DNA of 64,000 nt from Novosphingobium sp. Lineage in GTDB: Bacteria > Pseudomonadota > Alphaproteobacteria > Sphingomonadales > Sphingomonadaceae. The stretch covers positions 124,001 through 188,000 of the forward strand of contig NZ_JAUYNB010000013.1 of NCBI RefSeq assembly GCF_030699305.1, written 5' to 3'. A program made the position numbers and the translations under genes. Shown here piece by piece: positions 9,557 through 18,489 of this stretch. A model generated the notes under the pieces. The model made no database searches. It worked only from the letters and a program-made list of their open reading frames with translations, and had not been told where the DNA came from. Positions within the stretch are counted from its first letter, which is position 1; every line of letters begins with the position of its first letter.

Positions 9557-9807
9557 CTCGCGTTCAGCCACCCGCGCAGCGCTGCCAGCAACAGCAGCAG
9601 CGCTGCGAAGGTCGACCAGAACGAAATATCGCGCCACGCAATCAGCCCGACCGCATCGGGATCGCTGCGGCGCATCCGGCGGCGATCGGCAGCCCAGGCA
9701 ATGATCGCGATCAGCGTCGCGGCAATCCCCGGCAACAGCCACCACAACACCCAGTCGTGATACAGCCAGTCATCCAGCGCCGCAGGGATCAGGTCTTGTA
9801 GAAGCAT
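9553..9807 (-). CDS. Small two-helix membrane protein, hypothetical
   Basis: 84 residues with two hydrophobic segments, WLLPGIAATLIAIIAWAA (about 24-41) and STFAALLLLLAALRGW (about 64-80), separated by a basic loop RRRMRRSD. No family is recognised. It is convergent with cpaF and overlaps its stop by 4 bp, and faces away from the DMT gene starting at 9830, with only 22 bp between the two starts. Confidence 0.55.
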   Translation of the reverse strand: MLLQDLIPAALDDWLYHDWVLWWLLPGIAATLIAIIAWAADRRRMRRSDPDAVGLIAWRDISFWSTFAALLLLLAALRGWLNAS

Positions 9808-9829
9808 CGCGCGCCGCTATGGCAAAACG

Positions 9830-10735
9830 GTGCAGCCTGTCCAGCGTCCGTTCCTTGCCTTGTTCCTGCGCCTGCTGGCGACGGCGGTGCTGACAACCCT
9901 GATAATGCTGGTCAAATACACCGCGGAAAGCGGCGTCGCCTTTGCCGAAATCCTGTTCTGGCGGCAAGCGCCGACAGTGATCCTGATCCTGGGCTGGCTG
10001 GCGCTGCGCGGACAAATCAGCCGCCTGCGCACCCGGCGCTTGCCGATCCATGCCCGCCGGGCGTTTCTGGGGCTGACTGGCATGTGCTTCACGTTCGGCG
10101 CGCCGATCCTGCTGCCACTGGCCGAATCGACCACGCTGGGTTTCACCACACCGATCTTCGCGGTGATCCTGTCAGCCCTCGTCCTGCGCGAAAAGGTCGG
10201 TCCGGTGCGCTGGCTGGCCGTGGCGCTGGGCTTTGCCGGGGTCCTCATCATCGCCCAGCCGGGGCAATCGCATATTCCCGCGTTCGGGGCGTTCGTGGGC
10301 CTGGGCGCGGGGTTCATGGTAGCGCTGATCTCGATCCAGGTGCGCGATCTGGGGCGGACCGAGGAATCCATCTCGATCGTGTTCTGGTTCGCGGCGCTGT
10401 CCAGCCCGATCCTGGCGCTGATCCTGCCGTTCGTGATCAGCGCGCACACCCCCTGGCAGTGGTTTCTGCTGCTGTCGTGCGGGGTGCTGGGCTGCATCGG
10501 GCAACTGCTGCTGACCGCGTCGCTGCGCTATGGTCAGGTGGCGACGGTGATCGTGATGGATTACACCGCGCTGATCTGGGCCACGCTCTATGGCTGGCTG
10601 GTGTGGGAGCAGCTCCCGCCCGCCGCCACCTGGCTCGGCGCACCGGCGATTATCGCCGCCGGGGCGGTGATCGTCTGGCGCGAACACCGCCTCAACCAGC
10701 GCACCCCGCCCGCCACCGCCAGCGCAGGCGAATGA
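9830..10735 (+). CDS. DMT-superfamily transporter (EamA type)
   Basis: 301 residues from a GTG at 9830 (GTG CAG CCT). Ten hydrophobic segments form two EamA domains; FTTPIFAVILSALVLREKVGP closes the first repeat and IWATLYGWLVWEQLPPA the second, as in S-adenosylmethionine or amino-acid exporters of this family. The substrate is unknown. No upstream ATG in frame exists, so the GTG start is the best choice. It is the second EamA protein in the window (see 2520-3431) and is not closely similar to it by eye. Confidence 0.82.
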   Translation: MQPVQRPFLALFLRLLATAVLTTLIMLVKYTAESGVAFAEILFWRQAPTVILILGWLALRGQISRLRTRRLPIHARRAFLGLTGMCFTFGAPILLPLAESTTLGFTTPIFAVILSALVLREKVGPVRWLAVALGFAGVLIIAQPGQSHIPAFGAFVGLGAGFMVALISIQVRDLGRTEESISIVFWFAALSSPILALILPFVISAHTPWQWFLLLSCGVLGCIGQLLLTASLRYGQVATVIVMDYTALIWATLYGWLVWEQLPPAATWLGAPAIIAAGAVIVWREHRLNQRTPPATASAGE

Positions 10736-10808
10736 CGGCGGTTCTCCTCCGGTTCATGCAGCAGCGCTAGACCGGCATGGCCTTCGGGTCGCACCAGAGG
10801 AAAATCCC

Positions 10809-10940
10809 ATGATTCGCAAACTGCTGACCACCCTGGCCCTGACCGGCGTCGTCTTGACCGCCACCGCCTGCAATACCGTGAAGGGGCTTGGCCGCGATAT
10901 TGAATCGGTCGGCGAAGCGGGCGACCGCGCGGTCCGCTGA
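10809..10940 (+). CDS. Entericidin A/B family small lipoprotein
   Basis: A 43-residue gene: MIRKLLTTLALTGVVLTATA then Cys-21 in the lipobox TATAC, followed by NTVKGLGRDIESVGEAGDRA. The mature peptide pattern N-T-x-x-G-x-G-x-D-x-x-x-x-G matches entericidins (EcnA/EcnB), lipid-anchored cell-envelope peptides described in enterobacteria as an antidote/toxin pair and widespread in proteobacteria as stress lipoproteins. AGAGGAAAATCCC precedes the ATG and holds a plausible ribosome site. Only one copy is present here, so a two-gene cassette is not seen. Confidence 0.8.
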   Translation: MIRKLLTTLALTGVVLTATACNTVKGLGRDIESVGEAGDRAVR

Positions 10941-11042
10941 GCCACGGTTCGGCGGATCGTATCGCGCATCGGTCGATAGCGGGATGCAGCGGTGTTATCC
11001 CGTTGTATGGCACCGTCTTAATTGACCGACGGGAGCTTTCCG

Positions 11043-12233
11043 ATGCGCCGAACCCTGCTGATCTGCACCGCCGCGCTGGGCCTCGCTGCGCCCGCACTGG
11101 CGCAGGAGATCGTCGTCACCGGCAAGCCGTTGTCGCAGACCGAAGCGGAGCTGAAAGACTGCATCAAGCGGCAATGCTCGCCCGATCAGGACGTGGCCGC
11201 CTCGCTCGCCCACGCCGAGAATCTGTTCGTCGCCGGCAATTACAAGGATAGCCGCACCACGCTGAAAGCCTCGCTCGGCAGGAACCGCCAGCACGGCAAG
11301 GCCTATCCGGTCCCGGTGTCAGACCTGCTACGCGCAAACAGCCGGATCGCGGAGCACGTGGGTGAGGCCAAGGATTTCCAGCTATCCGTGCTGGAAATGC
11401 GCGACACCCTGAAAAAGGGCGTCGGCGCGGACGACTTCCGCACGCTGGTCGCCCAGATCGAAGTCGGTGACAGCCGGGCCAAGCTGGGCTTCGCCAAGGA
11501 CGCGGAGCGGATCTATGGCGAGGTGGAGAAGAAAGCCCTGAAACTGGGCCAGAACCGCGTCGCCAGCTTCGCCCGACTGCGCAAGGCGCTGCTCACCCAG
11601 GTTGCCTATGACGCTGAACCGACCAACGCTTACTTGCGCGAACGGCTGGGCCGCGAACTCGGCCAGCTGATCGACCAGCCGCTGCCGGGGGGTGACGAGT
11701 TTGCCCTCGCCGCCGAAGTGCTGCGCGCCAAGGCAGATCGCAAGGCAGGCGACACCGCTTCCACCGACGCGCTGATCAGGCGCTTTGCCCAGCGCGGCGG
11801 CGTAACCCGGCCGGTGCTGCTGTTTGCCGAGCCGCTGGAACGCGCGCTCAGCGACCAGGACTTTCCCGGCACCATGAGCGGGCTGAACACCCTGAACCAG
11901 ATCACCGCGATCCAGAACCGCGGGCAATGGGCCGACATCGGCTTCTGGATCAGCGCGGACGGCAAGGTCAGCGATGTCGATGTGCTGCGCAAATCGGGCG
12001 AGCAATCCTGGCTGAAGCCGGTGACCAGGAACATCGCCAAGCGCATCTATGCCCCGCTGAAGCAGAACGGTGACAGCGCGCCGGGGTTCTACATGGTCGA
12101 ACGCTACACCCAGACCGCGCGGATCGCCGAAGACCAGACCGGCACCCGCATCCGCCGCCGCGAAGCGACGCCCCGGATTGAGGTGATGGACCTGACCCCG
12201 GACAATTACGAAGCGCCCAAGACCGAGGACTGA
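11043..12233 (+). CDS. Secreted protein with TonB C-terminal-like domain
   Basis: 396 residues from ATG 11043 with GGGAG 7-11 bp upstream; the in-frame ATG at 11022 is poorer. Residues 1-21 form a signal peptide ending LAAPALAQ. A helical, TPR-like middle (about 50-240) contains SLAHAENLFVAGNYKDSR. The C-terminal ADIGFWISADGKVSDVDVLRKSG resembles the beta-alpha-beta fold of TonB C-terminal domains, but there is no membrane anchor or Pro-rich linker. It is probably periplasmic. The role is unknown; such proteins are common in sphingomonads. Confidence 0.65.
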   Translation: MRRTLLICTAALGLAAPALAQEIVVTGKPLSQTEAELKDCIKRQCSPDQDVAASLAHAENLFVAGNYKDSRTTLKASLGRNRQHGKAYPVPVSDLLRANSRIAEHVGEAKDFQLSVLEMRDTLKKGVGADDFRTLVAQIEVGDSRAKLGFAKDAERIYGEVEKKALKLGQNRVASFARLRKALLTQVAYDAEPTNAYLRERLGRELGQLIDQPLPGGDEFALAAEVLRAKADRKAGDTASTDALIRRFAQRGGVTRPVLLFAEPLERALSDQDFPGTMSGLNTLNQITAIQNRGQWADIGFWISADGKVSDVDVLRKSGEQSWLKPVTRNIAKRIYAPLKQNGDSAPGFYMVERYTQTARIAEDQTGTRIRRREATPRIEVMDLTPDNYEAPKTED

Positions 12234-12249
12234 ACCAACGACCCAAGCC

Positions 12250-12321
12250 CCGTTCGTGTCGAGCGTAGTCGAGACACGTTGCGTTTTGCTTGCGTGTCTC
12301 GACTACGCTCGACACGGACGG
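12250..12321. repeat. REP-like inverted repeat, family A copy 1
   Basis: Two 29-bp arms, 12250-12278 and 12293-12321, are inverted copies (28 of 29 match) around the core GTGTCGAGCGTAGTCGAGAC. The second copy of this family is at 34127-34194. It lies between convergent genes and could also end transcription. Confidence 0.85.
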
Positions 12322-12339
12322 CAGTTATCGGTTCGGGCG

Positions 12340-12792
12340 CTAGCCCCGCCCGATCTTGCGCGCGGCCCGTTCGCGCACGATCAGCCAGCCCAGCAGGCCA
12401 ACCGGCCCGGCCAGGAAGGTCGCCAGCAGGAACGGCGCCTGCCACACGCGGCTGAACTGCTTGGCATCGGCATCACGCGCGATCCACAGGCCGGTGAACA
12501 GGTCGAACGCAAGGTAATGCGTCCATCCGATCACCACGCCGCCATCGCTCATGAACAGGGCGCGCACGCCTTCGATCGAGGTCGCCCCCGGCTCGCCTGC
12601 GCCGGGCAGTGCGCCCGCATCGACACTGCCGGTCAGGAACAGCGCAAAGCACACGGCATAGATCAGGCACAGCAACGCCACGCCCAGATAGAGCACCGCG
12701 CTGTGCGTCAGCGGTTTGCGCGGGAAAAAGATCAGCAGCACCCAGCCCAGCAGCGCCAGGATATTGGTCAGGCTGAAAAGAACGGGCCACAT
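12340..12792 (-). CDS. ABA4-like membrane protein (DUF4281)
   Basis: 150 residues with four membrane helices. The central motif GGVVIGWTHYLAFDLFTGLWIARDA is the signature of the ABA4/DUF4281 family, named after the plant neoxanthin-formation protein ABA4; in bacteria the function is uncharacterised. It is an inner-membrane protein. Gene order gives no functional clue: it lies between the REP-like repeat and the end of the gcv operon, on the same strand as gcv but separated from it by a terminator. Confidence 0.75.
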   Translation of the reverse strand: MWPVLFSLTNILALLGWVLLIFFPRKPLTHSAVLYLGVALLCLIYAVCFALFLTGSVDAGALPGAGEPGATSIEGVRALFMSDGGVVIGWTHYLAFDLFTGLWIARDADAKQFSRVWQAPFLLATFLAGPVGLLGWLIVRERAARKIGRG

Positions 12793-12819
12793 CGCTGAAA
12801 TTCCCCCGGAAAACGGATC

Positions 12820-12848
12820 AGGGCGACCCAGCCGCGCCGGATCGCCCT
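12820..12848 (-). terminator. Probable terminator of the gcv operon
   Basis: On the minus strand, 38 bp beyond the gcvPB stop, AGGGCGA (from 12848-12842) can pair with TCGCCCT (12826-12820) across a GC-rich loop, followed by GATCCGTTTTCC. The T-run is short, so termination strength is uncertain. Confidence 0.45.
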
Positions 12849-12885
12849 GTCCTTTGTTTACCCGCGCGGCGGCGGGGTCAAGTAT

Positions 12886-14442
12886 TTACCCCTGCCAGGT
12901 CAGCACCGGCTTGCGCGCGGCCAGCGTTTCATCCAGCCGCCGGCGCGGGGCGAAGTGCGGCGCGCTTTTCAGCGTTTCGTCGCCCGCCTTGGCGCGGCTC
13001 GCCAGACTGCGCATCGACGCGATGAAACGGTCAAGGCCCGCCTTGCTTTCCGTCTCGGTCGGCTCGATCAGCATCGCGCCGTGGACGACCAGCGGGAAAT
13101 AGACCGTCATCGGGTGGAACCCTTCGTCGATCAGCCCCTTGGCGATATCCAGCGTCGAGAAGCCCTCGGCCAGCCCTGCATCGCTGAACAGCGCCTCGTG
13201 CATGCACGGGCCAGCCGCGCCGAACGGTGCTTCAAGCACGTCGTCCAGACTGCGCAGGACGTAGTTGGCGTTCAGCACCGCGTCTTCCGCCACCTGCCGC
13301 AGCCCGTCCGCGCCATGGCTGAGGATATAGGTCAGCGCGCGGGTGAACATCCCCATCTGCCCGTGGAACGCCGCCATCCGGCCAAAGCTGGTCGGCATTT
13401 CGGTAGCGGCGTCTTCCTCCTCGATCAGCCGCACGGTGCCGTCGGCCATCCGCGCGGTCCACGGCAGCGGGCCGAACGGGGCCAGCGCCTGCGACAGCAC
13501 GACCGGCCCTGAACCCGGACCGCCGCCGCCATGCGGGGTGGAGAACGTCTTGTGCAGGTTGATGTGCATCGCATCGATGCCAAGGTCGCCGGGGCGGACC
13601 TTGCCGACGATGGCGTTGAAGTTCGCCCCGTCGCAATAGACGTAGCCGCCCGCAGCATGAACCGCGTCGGAAATCGCCTTCATGTCCCGCTCGAACAGCC
13701 CGCAGGTGTTGGGATTGGTGATCATCACCCCCGCCACGTGCGGCCCCAGCTTCGCGGTCAGCGCGGCCAGATCGACCCGGCCATCGGCGGTGGCTGGAAT
13801 GCTTTCCACGCTGAACCCCGCAAACGCCGCCGTCGCCGGATTGGTGCCATGCGCGCTTTCGGGCACGAGGATGACCGAGCGGTCCTCGCCCCGCGCCTCG
13901 ATCGCGGCCTTGATGCACAAGAGGCCGCACAGTTCCCCATGCGCGCCCGCCTTGGGCGACATCGCGACGCCGTGCATGCCGGTCAGCTCAATCAGCCACA
14001 CCGCCAACTCGTTGATCGCAGCCAGCGCCCCGCGCACTGTCTGCTGCGGCTGGAGCGGGTGGACGTCGGCAAAGCCCGGCAGGCGGGCCAGCTTTTCGTT
14101 CAGGCGCGGATTGTGCTTCATGGTGCACGAACCCAGCGGGAACGGCCCCAGATCGATGGCATAGTTCTGCCGTGACAGGCGGGTATAGTGCCGCACCGTT
14201 TCCGGTTCGGTCAGACCGGGCAGCGCGGGCGCTTCGGCGCGCAGGAACCCGGCCAGCGCGTCCAGCGGTTCCAGCCCCAGATCATCGATATCGACCCCGG
14301 TGGTGCCGGGCTGCCGCAGTTCGAAGATCAGCGGTTCTTCCAGCATCAGCGCGCGGTCGCCGCTGACCGTGGGGCTTTCGAACCCGTCGGGCGCGGCTAC
14401 GCCCATCGCGGGACGCCAGCCAGAGGGATTGGGCGCGTTCAT
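12886..14442 (-). CDS. gcvPB: Glycine dehydrogenase (decarboxylating) subunit 2
   Basis: 518 residues. This is the pyridoxal-phosphate half of the P-protein that decarboxylates glycine and passes aminomethyl to lipoyl-GcvH. The PLP lysine lies in [20 protein letters not shown] (about residue 294), and [18 protein letters not shown] is the conserved N-terminal signature. The P-protein is split into two subunits as in most alphaproteobacteria and Gram-positives. The start ATG overlaps the gcvPA stop by 4 bp, giving translational coupling. Confidence 0.96.
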   Translation of the reverse strand: MNAPNPSGWRPAMGVAAPDGFESPTVSGDRALMLEEPLIFELRQPGTTGVDIDDLGLEPLDALAGFLRAEAPALPGLTEPETVRHYTRLSRQNYAIDLGPFPLGSCTMKHNPRLNEKLARLPGFADVHPLQPQQTVRGALAAINELAVWLIELTGMHGVAMSPKAGAHGELCGLLCIKAAIEARGEDRSVILVPESAHGTNPATAAFAGFSVESIPATADGRVDLAALTAKLGPHVAGVMITNPNTCGLFERDMKAISDAVHAAGGYVYCDGANFNAIVGKVRPGDLGIDAMHINLHKTFSTPHGGGGPGSGPVVLSQALAPFGPLPWTARMADGTVRLIEEEDAATEMPTSFGRMAAFHGQMGMFTRALTYILSHGADGLRQVAEDAVLNANYVLRSLDDVLEAPFGAAGPCMHEALFSDAGLAEGFSTLDIAKGLIDEGFHPMTVYFPLVVHGAMLIEPTETESKAGLDRFIASMRSLASRAKAGDETLKSAPHFAPRRRLDETLAARKPVLTWQG

Positions 14443-15797
14443 GCCAGCACTCCTTCAAGGGCCTTGCCGAGGGCTTCAATATCTTCGGGCGAAGTCAGTT
14501 CGGTCGCGGTGACGAGCAGGCCATTCGCCAGCGCCGCTTCATGCGGATAGAGCCGCCCCAGCGACACCCCGCCCAGCACGCGCAGATCAGCCAGTTCACG
14601 CACCACGTCGCGCGCATCGCGCGGCAGGATCACCGTGAACTCGTTGAAGTAGGCACGGTTGAGCACGGTCACCCCCGGCACTGCCGCCAGCCGCGTGGCC
14701 AGTTGCTGCGCGCGGGCATGGTTGACGCGGGCGAGCTGCGCCAGCCCTGCCCCGCCCAGCAAGGTCATGTGAATGCTGAAAGCCAGCGCGCAAAGTCCTG
14801 CATTCGTGCAGATATTGCTGGTCGCCTTTTCCCGCCGGATATGCTGTTCACGGGTCGAAAGCGTCAGCACGAACCCGCGCTTGCCGGTGGCGTCCACGGT
14901 CTGTCCGCACAGCCGGCCCGGCATCTGCCGGACATACTTTTCGCGGCAGCCGAACAGGCCGAGATACGGCCCGCCGAATTGCAGGCCGACGCCCAGCGCC
15001 TGCCCTTCACCCACCACGATGTCCGCGCCCAGCTTGCCCGGCGCTTCGATCAGCCCCAGCGCGACCGGCTCGGTCACGACCGCGATCATCAGCGCGCCAT
15101 GCGCCTGCGCGGCGGCGGCGATCTTCTTCAGATCGGGGATGCGGCCCAGAATGTCGGGGTACTGCACCACCACGCACGACGTCTCGGCGTCAATCGCGGC
15201 AATCGTCGCGGCGTCATCGGGCACAGCATCCAGCATCGGCGCGCGGGTATCCAGCACATCGCCGGTAAAGCGCGCCATCGTCGCCGCCGTGCTGACGTAG
15301 TGCGGATGCAGCCCGCCCGACAGCACCGCCTTCTTGCGCCGCGTGATCCGCGCCGCCATCGCAATTGCTTCCCAGCACGCGGTCGAGCCATCGTACATCG
15401 AGGCATTGGCCACATCCGTGCCCAGCAGCCGCGCGACCTGGGTCTGAAACTCGAACAGCACTTGCAGCGTGCCTTGCGCGATTTCCGGCTGGTAGGGGGT
15501 GTAGGCGGTCAGAAACTCGCCGCGCTGGATCAGGTGATCGACGCTGGCGGGCACGTGGTGGCGGTATGCCCCCGCCCCCAGGAAGAACGGCGCAGCCCCG
15601 GCCGACAGGTTCTGCGCAGCGAGCGCAGTCATGTGGCGTTCGACGGCCATTTCGCTGGCGTGGTGCGGCAGACCGGCGACCGGCCCCGGCAGGCGCGCGG
15701 CGGCGGGCACATCGACGAACAGGTCATCGACACTGCCCGCACCGATCACGCCCAGCATCTCGGCCCGGTCGGCCAGAGAGAGGGGAAGATAGCGCAT
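14439..15797 (-). CDS. gcvPA: Glycine dehydrogenase (decarboxylating) subunit 1
   Basis: 452 residues, the N-terminal-half homologue of P-protein. Recognisable blocks are [20 protein letters not shown] (about 92-111), [21 protein letters not shown] (about 115-135) and the [14 protein letters not shown] segment. It forms a heterotetramer with GcvPB and lacks the PLP lysine, as expected. It lies 4 bp downstream of gcvH in the four-gene cleavage operon controlled by the glycine riboswitch at 17378-17574. Confidence 0.96.
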   Translation of the reverse strand: MRYLPLSLADRAEMLGVIGAGSVDDLFVDVPAAARLPGPVAGLPHHASEMAVERHMTALAAQNLSAGAAPFFLGAGAYRHHVPASVDHLIQRGEFLTAYTPYQPEIAQGTLQVLFEFQTQVARLLGTDVANASMYDGSTACWEAIAMAARITRRKKAVLSGGLHPHYVSTAATMARFTGDVLDTRAPMLDAVPDDAATIAAIDAETSCVVVQYPDILGRIPDLKKIAAAAQAHGALMIAVVTEPVALGLIEAPGKLGADIVVGEGQALGVGLQFGGPYLGLFGCREKYVRQMPGRLCGQTVDATGKRGFVLTLSTREQHIRREKATSNICTNAGLCALAFSIHMTLLGGAGLAQLARVNHARAQQLATRLAAVPGVTVLNRAYFNEFTVILPRDARDVVRELADLRVLGGVSLGRLYPHEAALANGLLVTATELTSPEDIEALGKALEGVLA

Positions 15798-15801
15798 CGC
15801 C

Positions 15802-16173
15802 TTACAGCCCCGCGACGTAGGCGTCGTAAGCCGCCTGATCCATCATGCCGTCCAGTTCGCCCGCATCGGCCAGCTTCACGCGGAACAGCCAGCCGCCGGT
15901 TTCGGGATCGGTGTTGACCAGTTCCGGCTCGTCACCCAGCGCTTCGTTGACGTCGGTGACAGTGCCGCTGACCGGCGCATAGACGTCGCTGGCGGCCTTG
16001 ACGCTGTCGACCACGCAGGGCGCATCGCCCTTCTTCAGCACCGCGCCCACTTCGGGCAGGTCGACATAGGTGATGTCACCCAGCTGCCCTTGCGCATAGT
16101 CGGTAATCCCGACGGTGCCAGTATCGCCGTCGACTTCGATCCATTCGTGGTCTTGCGTGAAATAACGGGGCAT
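15802..16173 (-). CDS. gcvH: Glycine cleavage system H protein
   Basis: 123 residues from ATG 16173 ([17 protein letters not shown]); the longer frame from 16188 would overlap gcvT. The lipoyl-attachment lysine is K59 in [14 protein letters not shown]. GcvH carries the aminomethyl group between P, T and L proteins in the cytoplasm. The usual ITxYAQxxLGDI block ([12 protein letters not shown]) is intact and length is normal. Confidence 0.97.
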   Translation of the reverse strand: MPRYFTQDHEWIEVDGDTGTVGITDYAQGQLGDITYVDLPEVGAVLKKGDAPCVVDSVKAASDVYAPVSGTVTDVNEALGDEPELVNTDPETGGWLFRVKLADAGELDGMMDQAAYDAYVAGL

Positions 16174-16184
16174 CGGAAAACTCC

Positions 16185-17339
16185 TCAACGATGATAGCGG
16201 TGGGGGACAAACGGCATGGGCACCACCACGGCGGGCAGGCGCTTGCCGCGCAGTTCGATTTCAAGCGCAGTGCCGGGGGCAGCCTGCGCGGCGGTGACAT
16301 AGGCCATGGCGATGGGGTGGTTCAGCGTGGGTGAGAACCCGCCTGAAGTCAGAACGCCAACCTGTTCATTTCCTGCAAAAACCAGCGCGCCTTCGCGCGC
16401 AGCCTGCCGCCCTTCGAGCTTGAGGCCCACCCGCTTGCGCGGCGCGCCGTTCGCCAGTTCGGCCAGAATGCGCGTCGCGCCGGGGAAGCCGCCTTCGGCG
16501 CGGCGGCGCTTGTTGATCCCGAACGTCAGGTCAGCCTCGACCGGGCTGGTTTCCGGCGAAAGGTCATGCCCGTACAGCGGCAGCCCCGCCTCCAGCCGCA
16601 GCGAATCCCGCGCGCCCAGACCAATGGGCTTCACTTCCGGCTGGGCGCGCAGCAGGTCGGCCACGGCGGCGGCGGCCTCGGCTGGAATGGAAATCTCGAA
16701 GCCGTCCTCGCCGGTGTAGCCGGAACGGCTGATCCACGCATCGACCCCGGCCAGCTTGAACTGGCCGCCCTTCATGAACGTCAGGGCGGAGAGCGGGTAT
16801 TCGCCGCTGACCACCCGGTCCAGCGCGGCGAAGGCCAGTGGCCCCTGCAAGGCCAGCAGTGCCGAATCCTCAAGGTGGTTGATCGTCACGGCATCGGGCA
16901 GCGCCTCACGCAAGTGGCCGAGGTCGTCCCACTTGGTCGCGCCGTTGACCACGAGGTAGAACCCCTCGGTCCAGCGGGTGACCATCAGGTCATCAAGGAT
17001 CCCGCCCTCGTCATCCAGCAGCAGCGAATAGCGCGGGCCATAGGGCTTCAGGGTGGCAAGATCGATCGGCAACACGGCTTCGAGTGCAGCCTCGACGCCC
17101 TCACCCGAAATGAACAGCTGGCCCATGTGGGAGACATCGAACAGCCCGGCGCTTTCGCGGGTCCAGGTGTGTTCGGCGATGATCCCTTCGTACTGGACCG
17201 GCATCCAGTAGCCCGCGAATTCGACCATCCGGCCGCCGCGTGCGCGGTGCCAGGCGTCGAGCGGCAGAACCTCGGTAACGGGGGCTTCCGCCTCGTCCGC
17301 GCCAGTATCTTGCCCATTAATTTCGTAAGTATCGCTCAC
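16185..17339 (-). CDS. gcvT: Aminomethyltransferase (T protein)
   Basis: 384 residues from a GTG at 17339, preceded by GGGAA in the leader. It transfers the methylene carbon from lipoyl-GcvH to tetrahydrofolate. Motifs include AEHTWTRESAGLFDVSHMGQ (about 55-75), ALLALQGP, and SRSGYTGEDGFEI, all standard for GcvT/folate-binding YgfZ-type folds. About 25 extra residues with little conservation precede the conserved LDAWHRARGGRMVEFAGY, so translation may start later. It is the first gene after the riboswitch. Confidence 0.94.
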   Translation of the reverse strand: MSDTYEINGQDTGADEAEAPVTEVLPLDAWHRARGGRMVEFAGYWMPVQYEGIIAEHTWTRESAGLFDVSHMGQLFISGEGVEAALEAVLPIDLATLKPYGPRYSLLLDDEGGILDDLMVTRWTEGFYLVVNGATKWDDLGHLREALPDAVTINHLEDSALLALQGPLAFAALDRVVSGEYPLSALTFMKGGQFKLAGVDAWISRSGYTGEDGFEISIPAEAAAAVADLLRAQPEVKPIGLGARDSLRLEAGLPLYGHDLSPETSPVEADLTFGINKRRRAEGGFPGATRILAELANGAPRKRVGLKLEGRQAAREGALVFAGNEQVGVLTSGGFSPTLNHPIAMAYVTAAQAAPGTALEIELRGKRLPAVVVPMPFVPHRYHR

Positions 17340-17362
17340 TAATAAAATTCCCGTACAGCTGT

Positions 17363-17378
17363 GGCACCTTGCGGTGCC
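17363..17378 (-). promoter_or_regulatory. Hairpin between glycine riboswitch and gcvT start
   Basis: A 6-bp perfect stem (GGCACC/GGTGCC) with a 4-nt loop lies just after the second aptamer and about 24 bp before the gcvT GTG. No T-run follows it on the minus strand, so it looks more like part of a translational switch or an expression-platform helix than a terminator. Confidence 0.45.
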
Positions 17379-17574
17379 CCCTCTGTCACGGAAACCTGAG
17401 AGCTTTCCCCGGCAATTGCCAGGTTACCCCTTCGGCGGCCCTGCCGAATGCGGCATGAGCACTTTCCAGAGCGTCGCTATCGACCCACGCGGTCCATTGG
17501 CCTGAGAGATTCCGGGGCGGTTGCTCCTTCGGCGTCCCGTGACCCAGTTACCCGAATCACAAGAACTCTCCCGC
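17378..17574 (-). ncRNA. Tandem glycine riboswitch (gcvT leader)
   Basis: Read on the minus strand, the leader shows two aptamers in series. The first begins GCGGGAGAG and contains GCCGAAGGAGCAA and CTCTCAGGC; after a short linker, the second contains CTCTGGA, GCCGAAGGGGTAA, CTCTCAGG and GACAGAGGGGG. These are the conserved blocks of the glycine riboswitch (gcvT motif). Glycine binding is known to raise expression of the cleavage operon. It stands directly upstream of gcvT-gcvH-gcvPA-gcvPB. Confidence 0.95.
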
Positions 17575-17645
17575 GCGATCAGCGACTGGGGTTGGAATGA
17601 CGTTGTGCAGGTGCGAAGTCAACGGGGGGCATTTTGCTTTTGGGG

Positions 17646-17812
17646 GATTTTGGGTTCGCGCAGAGTTCGCAAAGGACGCAGAGACTGTGTGAGCGCCGCA
17701 GGCTGAACCTTTCACCGCCGAGCAGTTCGCGCGGCAGGCGGCGCAATCAGCTGCGTCGCCGATTGCGCTTCATCTCTGCGCCCTCTGCGAACTCTGCGCG
17801 AACCCAAAAAAT
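17646..17812. repeat. Long inverted repeat between gcv leader and NAD-binding protein gene
   Basis: Arms at about 17646-17683 and 17774-17812 are near-perfect inverted copies around TGGGTTCGCGCAGAGTTCGC, separated by about 90 bp containing further GC-rich pairing. The right arm runs into the stop of the gene ending at 17812. The region 17575-17811 contains no gene that I can support. It may be a bidirectional terminator or a non-autonomous repeat. Confidence 0.75.
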
Positions 17813-18489
17813 CAATCCGCCTTGCGCGCTGCCCGCAGGATTGCATCGTGTTCGAACACGAACCGCCCCGCCGCCTTCTCCCGCGTCAGGCCGACAATCG
17901 CGCGGGCCATTGTCGCCGACTTGACCGAGCGGTATTTGCGATACTGGCCCTGCATCAGCAGGTCGGCCAGCGGGCTGAGGATCATCCCGACCCGTTCGGC
18001 CGGGCGCATTTCCGTGCGGGCGCCGCGCAGCAGGCCGGGGCGCAGGACGTCGAGCCGGGTCAGGCCCAGCTTGCCCAGCGCCTGTTCGGTTTCGCCCTTC
18101 ACCCGCAAGTAAAAGTTCTTCGCGCCCGCATCCGCGCCGACCGAAGAGACCGCGATCATCTGCCGGATGCCCGACTCTTTCGCCGCTTTCCCGCAGGCCA
18201 CCACCAGCTGCTGGTCAACGCTGCGGAACACGGCCTCATCCTTGCCCGCCGCCTTCCACGTGGTGCCGAGTGCGCAGACCAGCACATCGGCATTGGCAGC
18301 GGCAATCGCATCGCCCCAGTTGGCCGGATCGGCCACCAGCACTTCCATCCGCGCACCCGGCGGCAGCGGGATTTCCCGCCGCGCGATGGCGATCACGCGA
18401 ATGTCGCTGCGGCCCACTGCCAGCTTGATCAGACTGGTCCCGATCAGGCCAGACGCGCCGACCAGCGCAATACGAACCGGCTTAGACAT
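17812..18489 (-). CDS. NAD(P)-binding atypical short-chain oxidoreductase
   Basis: 225 residues with the N-terminal dinucleotide motif GASGLIGTS (about 11-19), a Rossmann fold, and VSSVGADAGAKNFYLRVKGETE, where YxxxK is the usual atypical-SDR pair (Y about 125). This resembles the HTATIP2/NAD(P)H-binding group of unknown substrate. It follows dgt with an 8-bp overlap, so both are probably co-transcribed with the racemase upstream. Confidence 0.75.
   Translation of the reverse strand: MSKPVRIALVGASGLIGTSLIKLAVGRSDIRVIAIARREIPLPPGARMEVLVADPANWGDAIAAANADVLVCALGTTWKAAGKDEAVFRSVDQQLVVACGKAAKESGIRQMIAVSSVGADAGAKNFYLRVKGETEQALGKLGLTRLDVLRPGLLRGARTEMRPAERVGMILSPLADLLMQGQYRKYRSVKSATMARAIVGLTREKAAGRFVFEHDAILRAARKAD

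Noticed and set aside
7949-9745. 598-residue antisense frame opposite cpaF
   Set aside because: It is a mirror of cpaF codon usage (His/Arg/Gln/Ala-rich) with no domain; high-GC genes routinely leave such open antisense frames.
14541-15917. 458-residue plus-strand frame opposite gcvPA
   Set aside because: Composition is Arg/His/Gln-rich, no recognisable domain, and the opposite strand encodes a complete conserved GcvPA.
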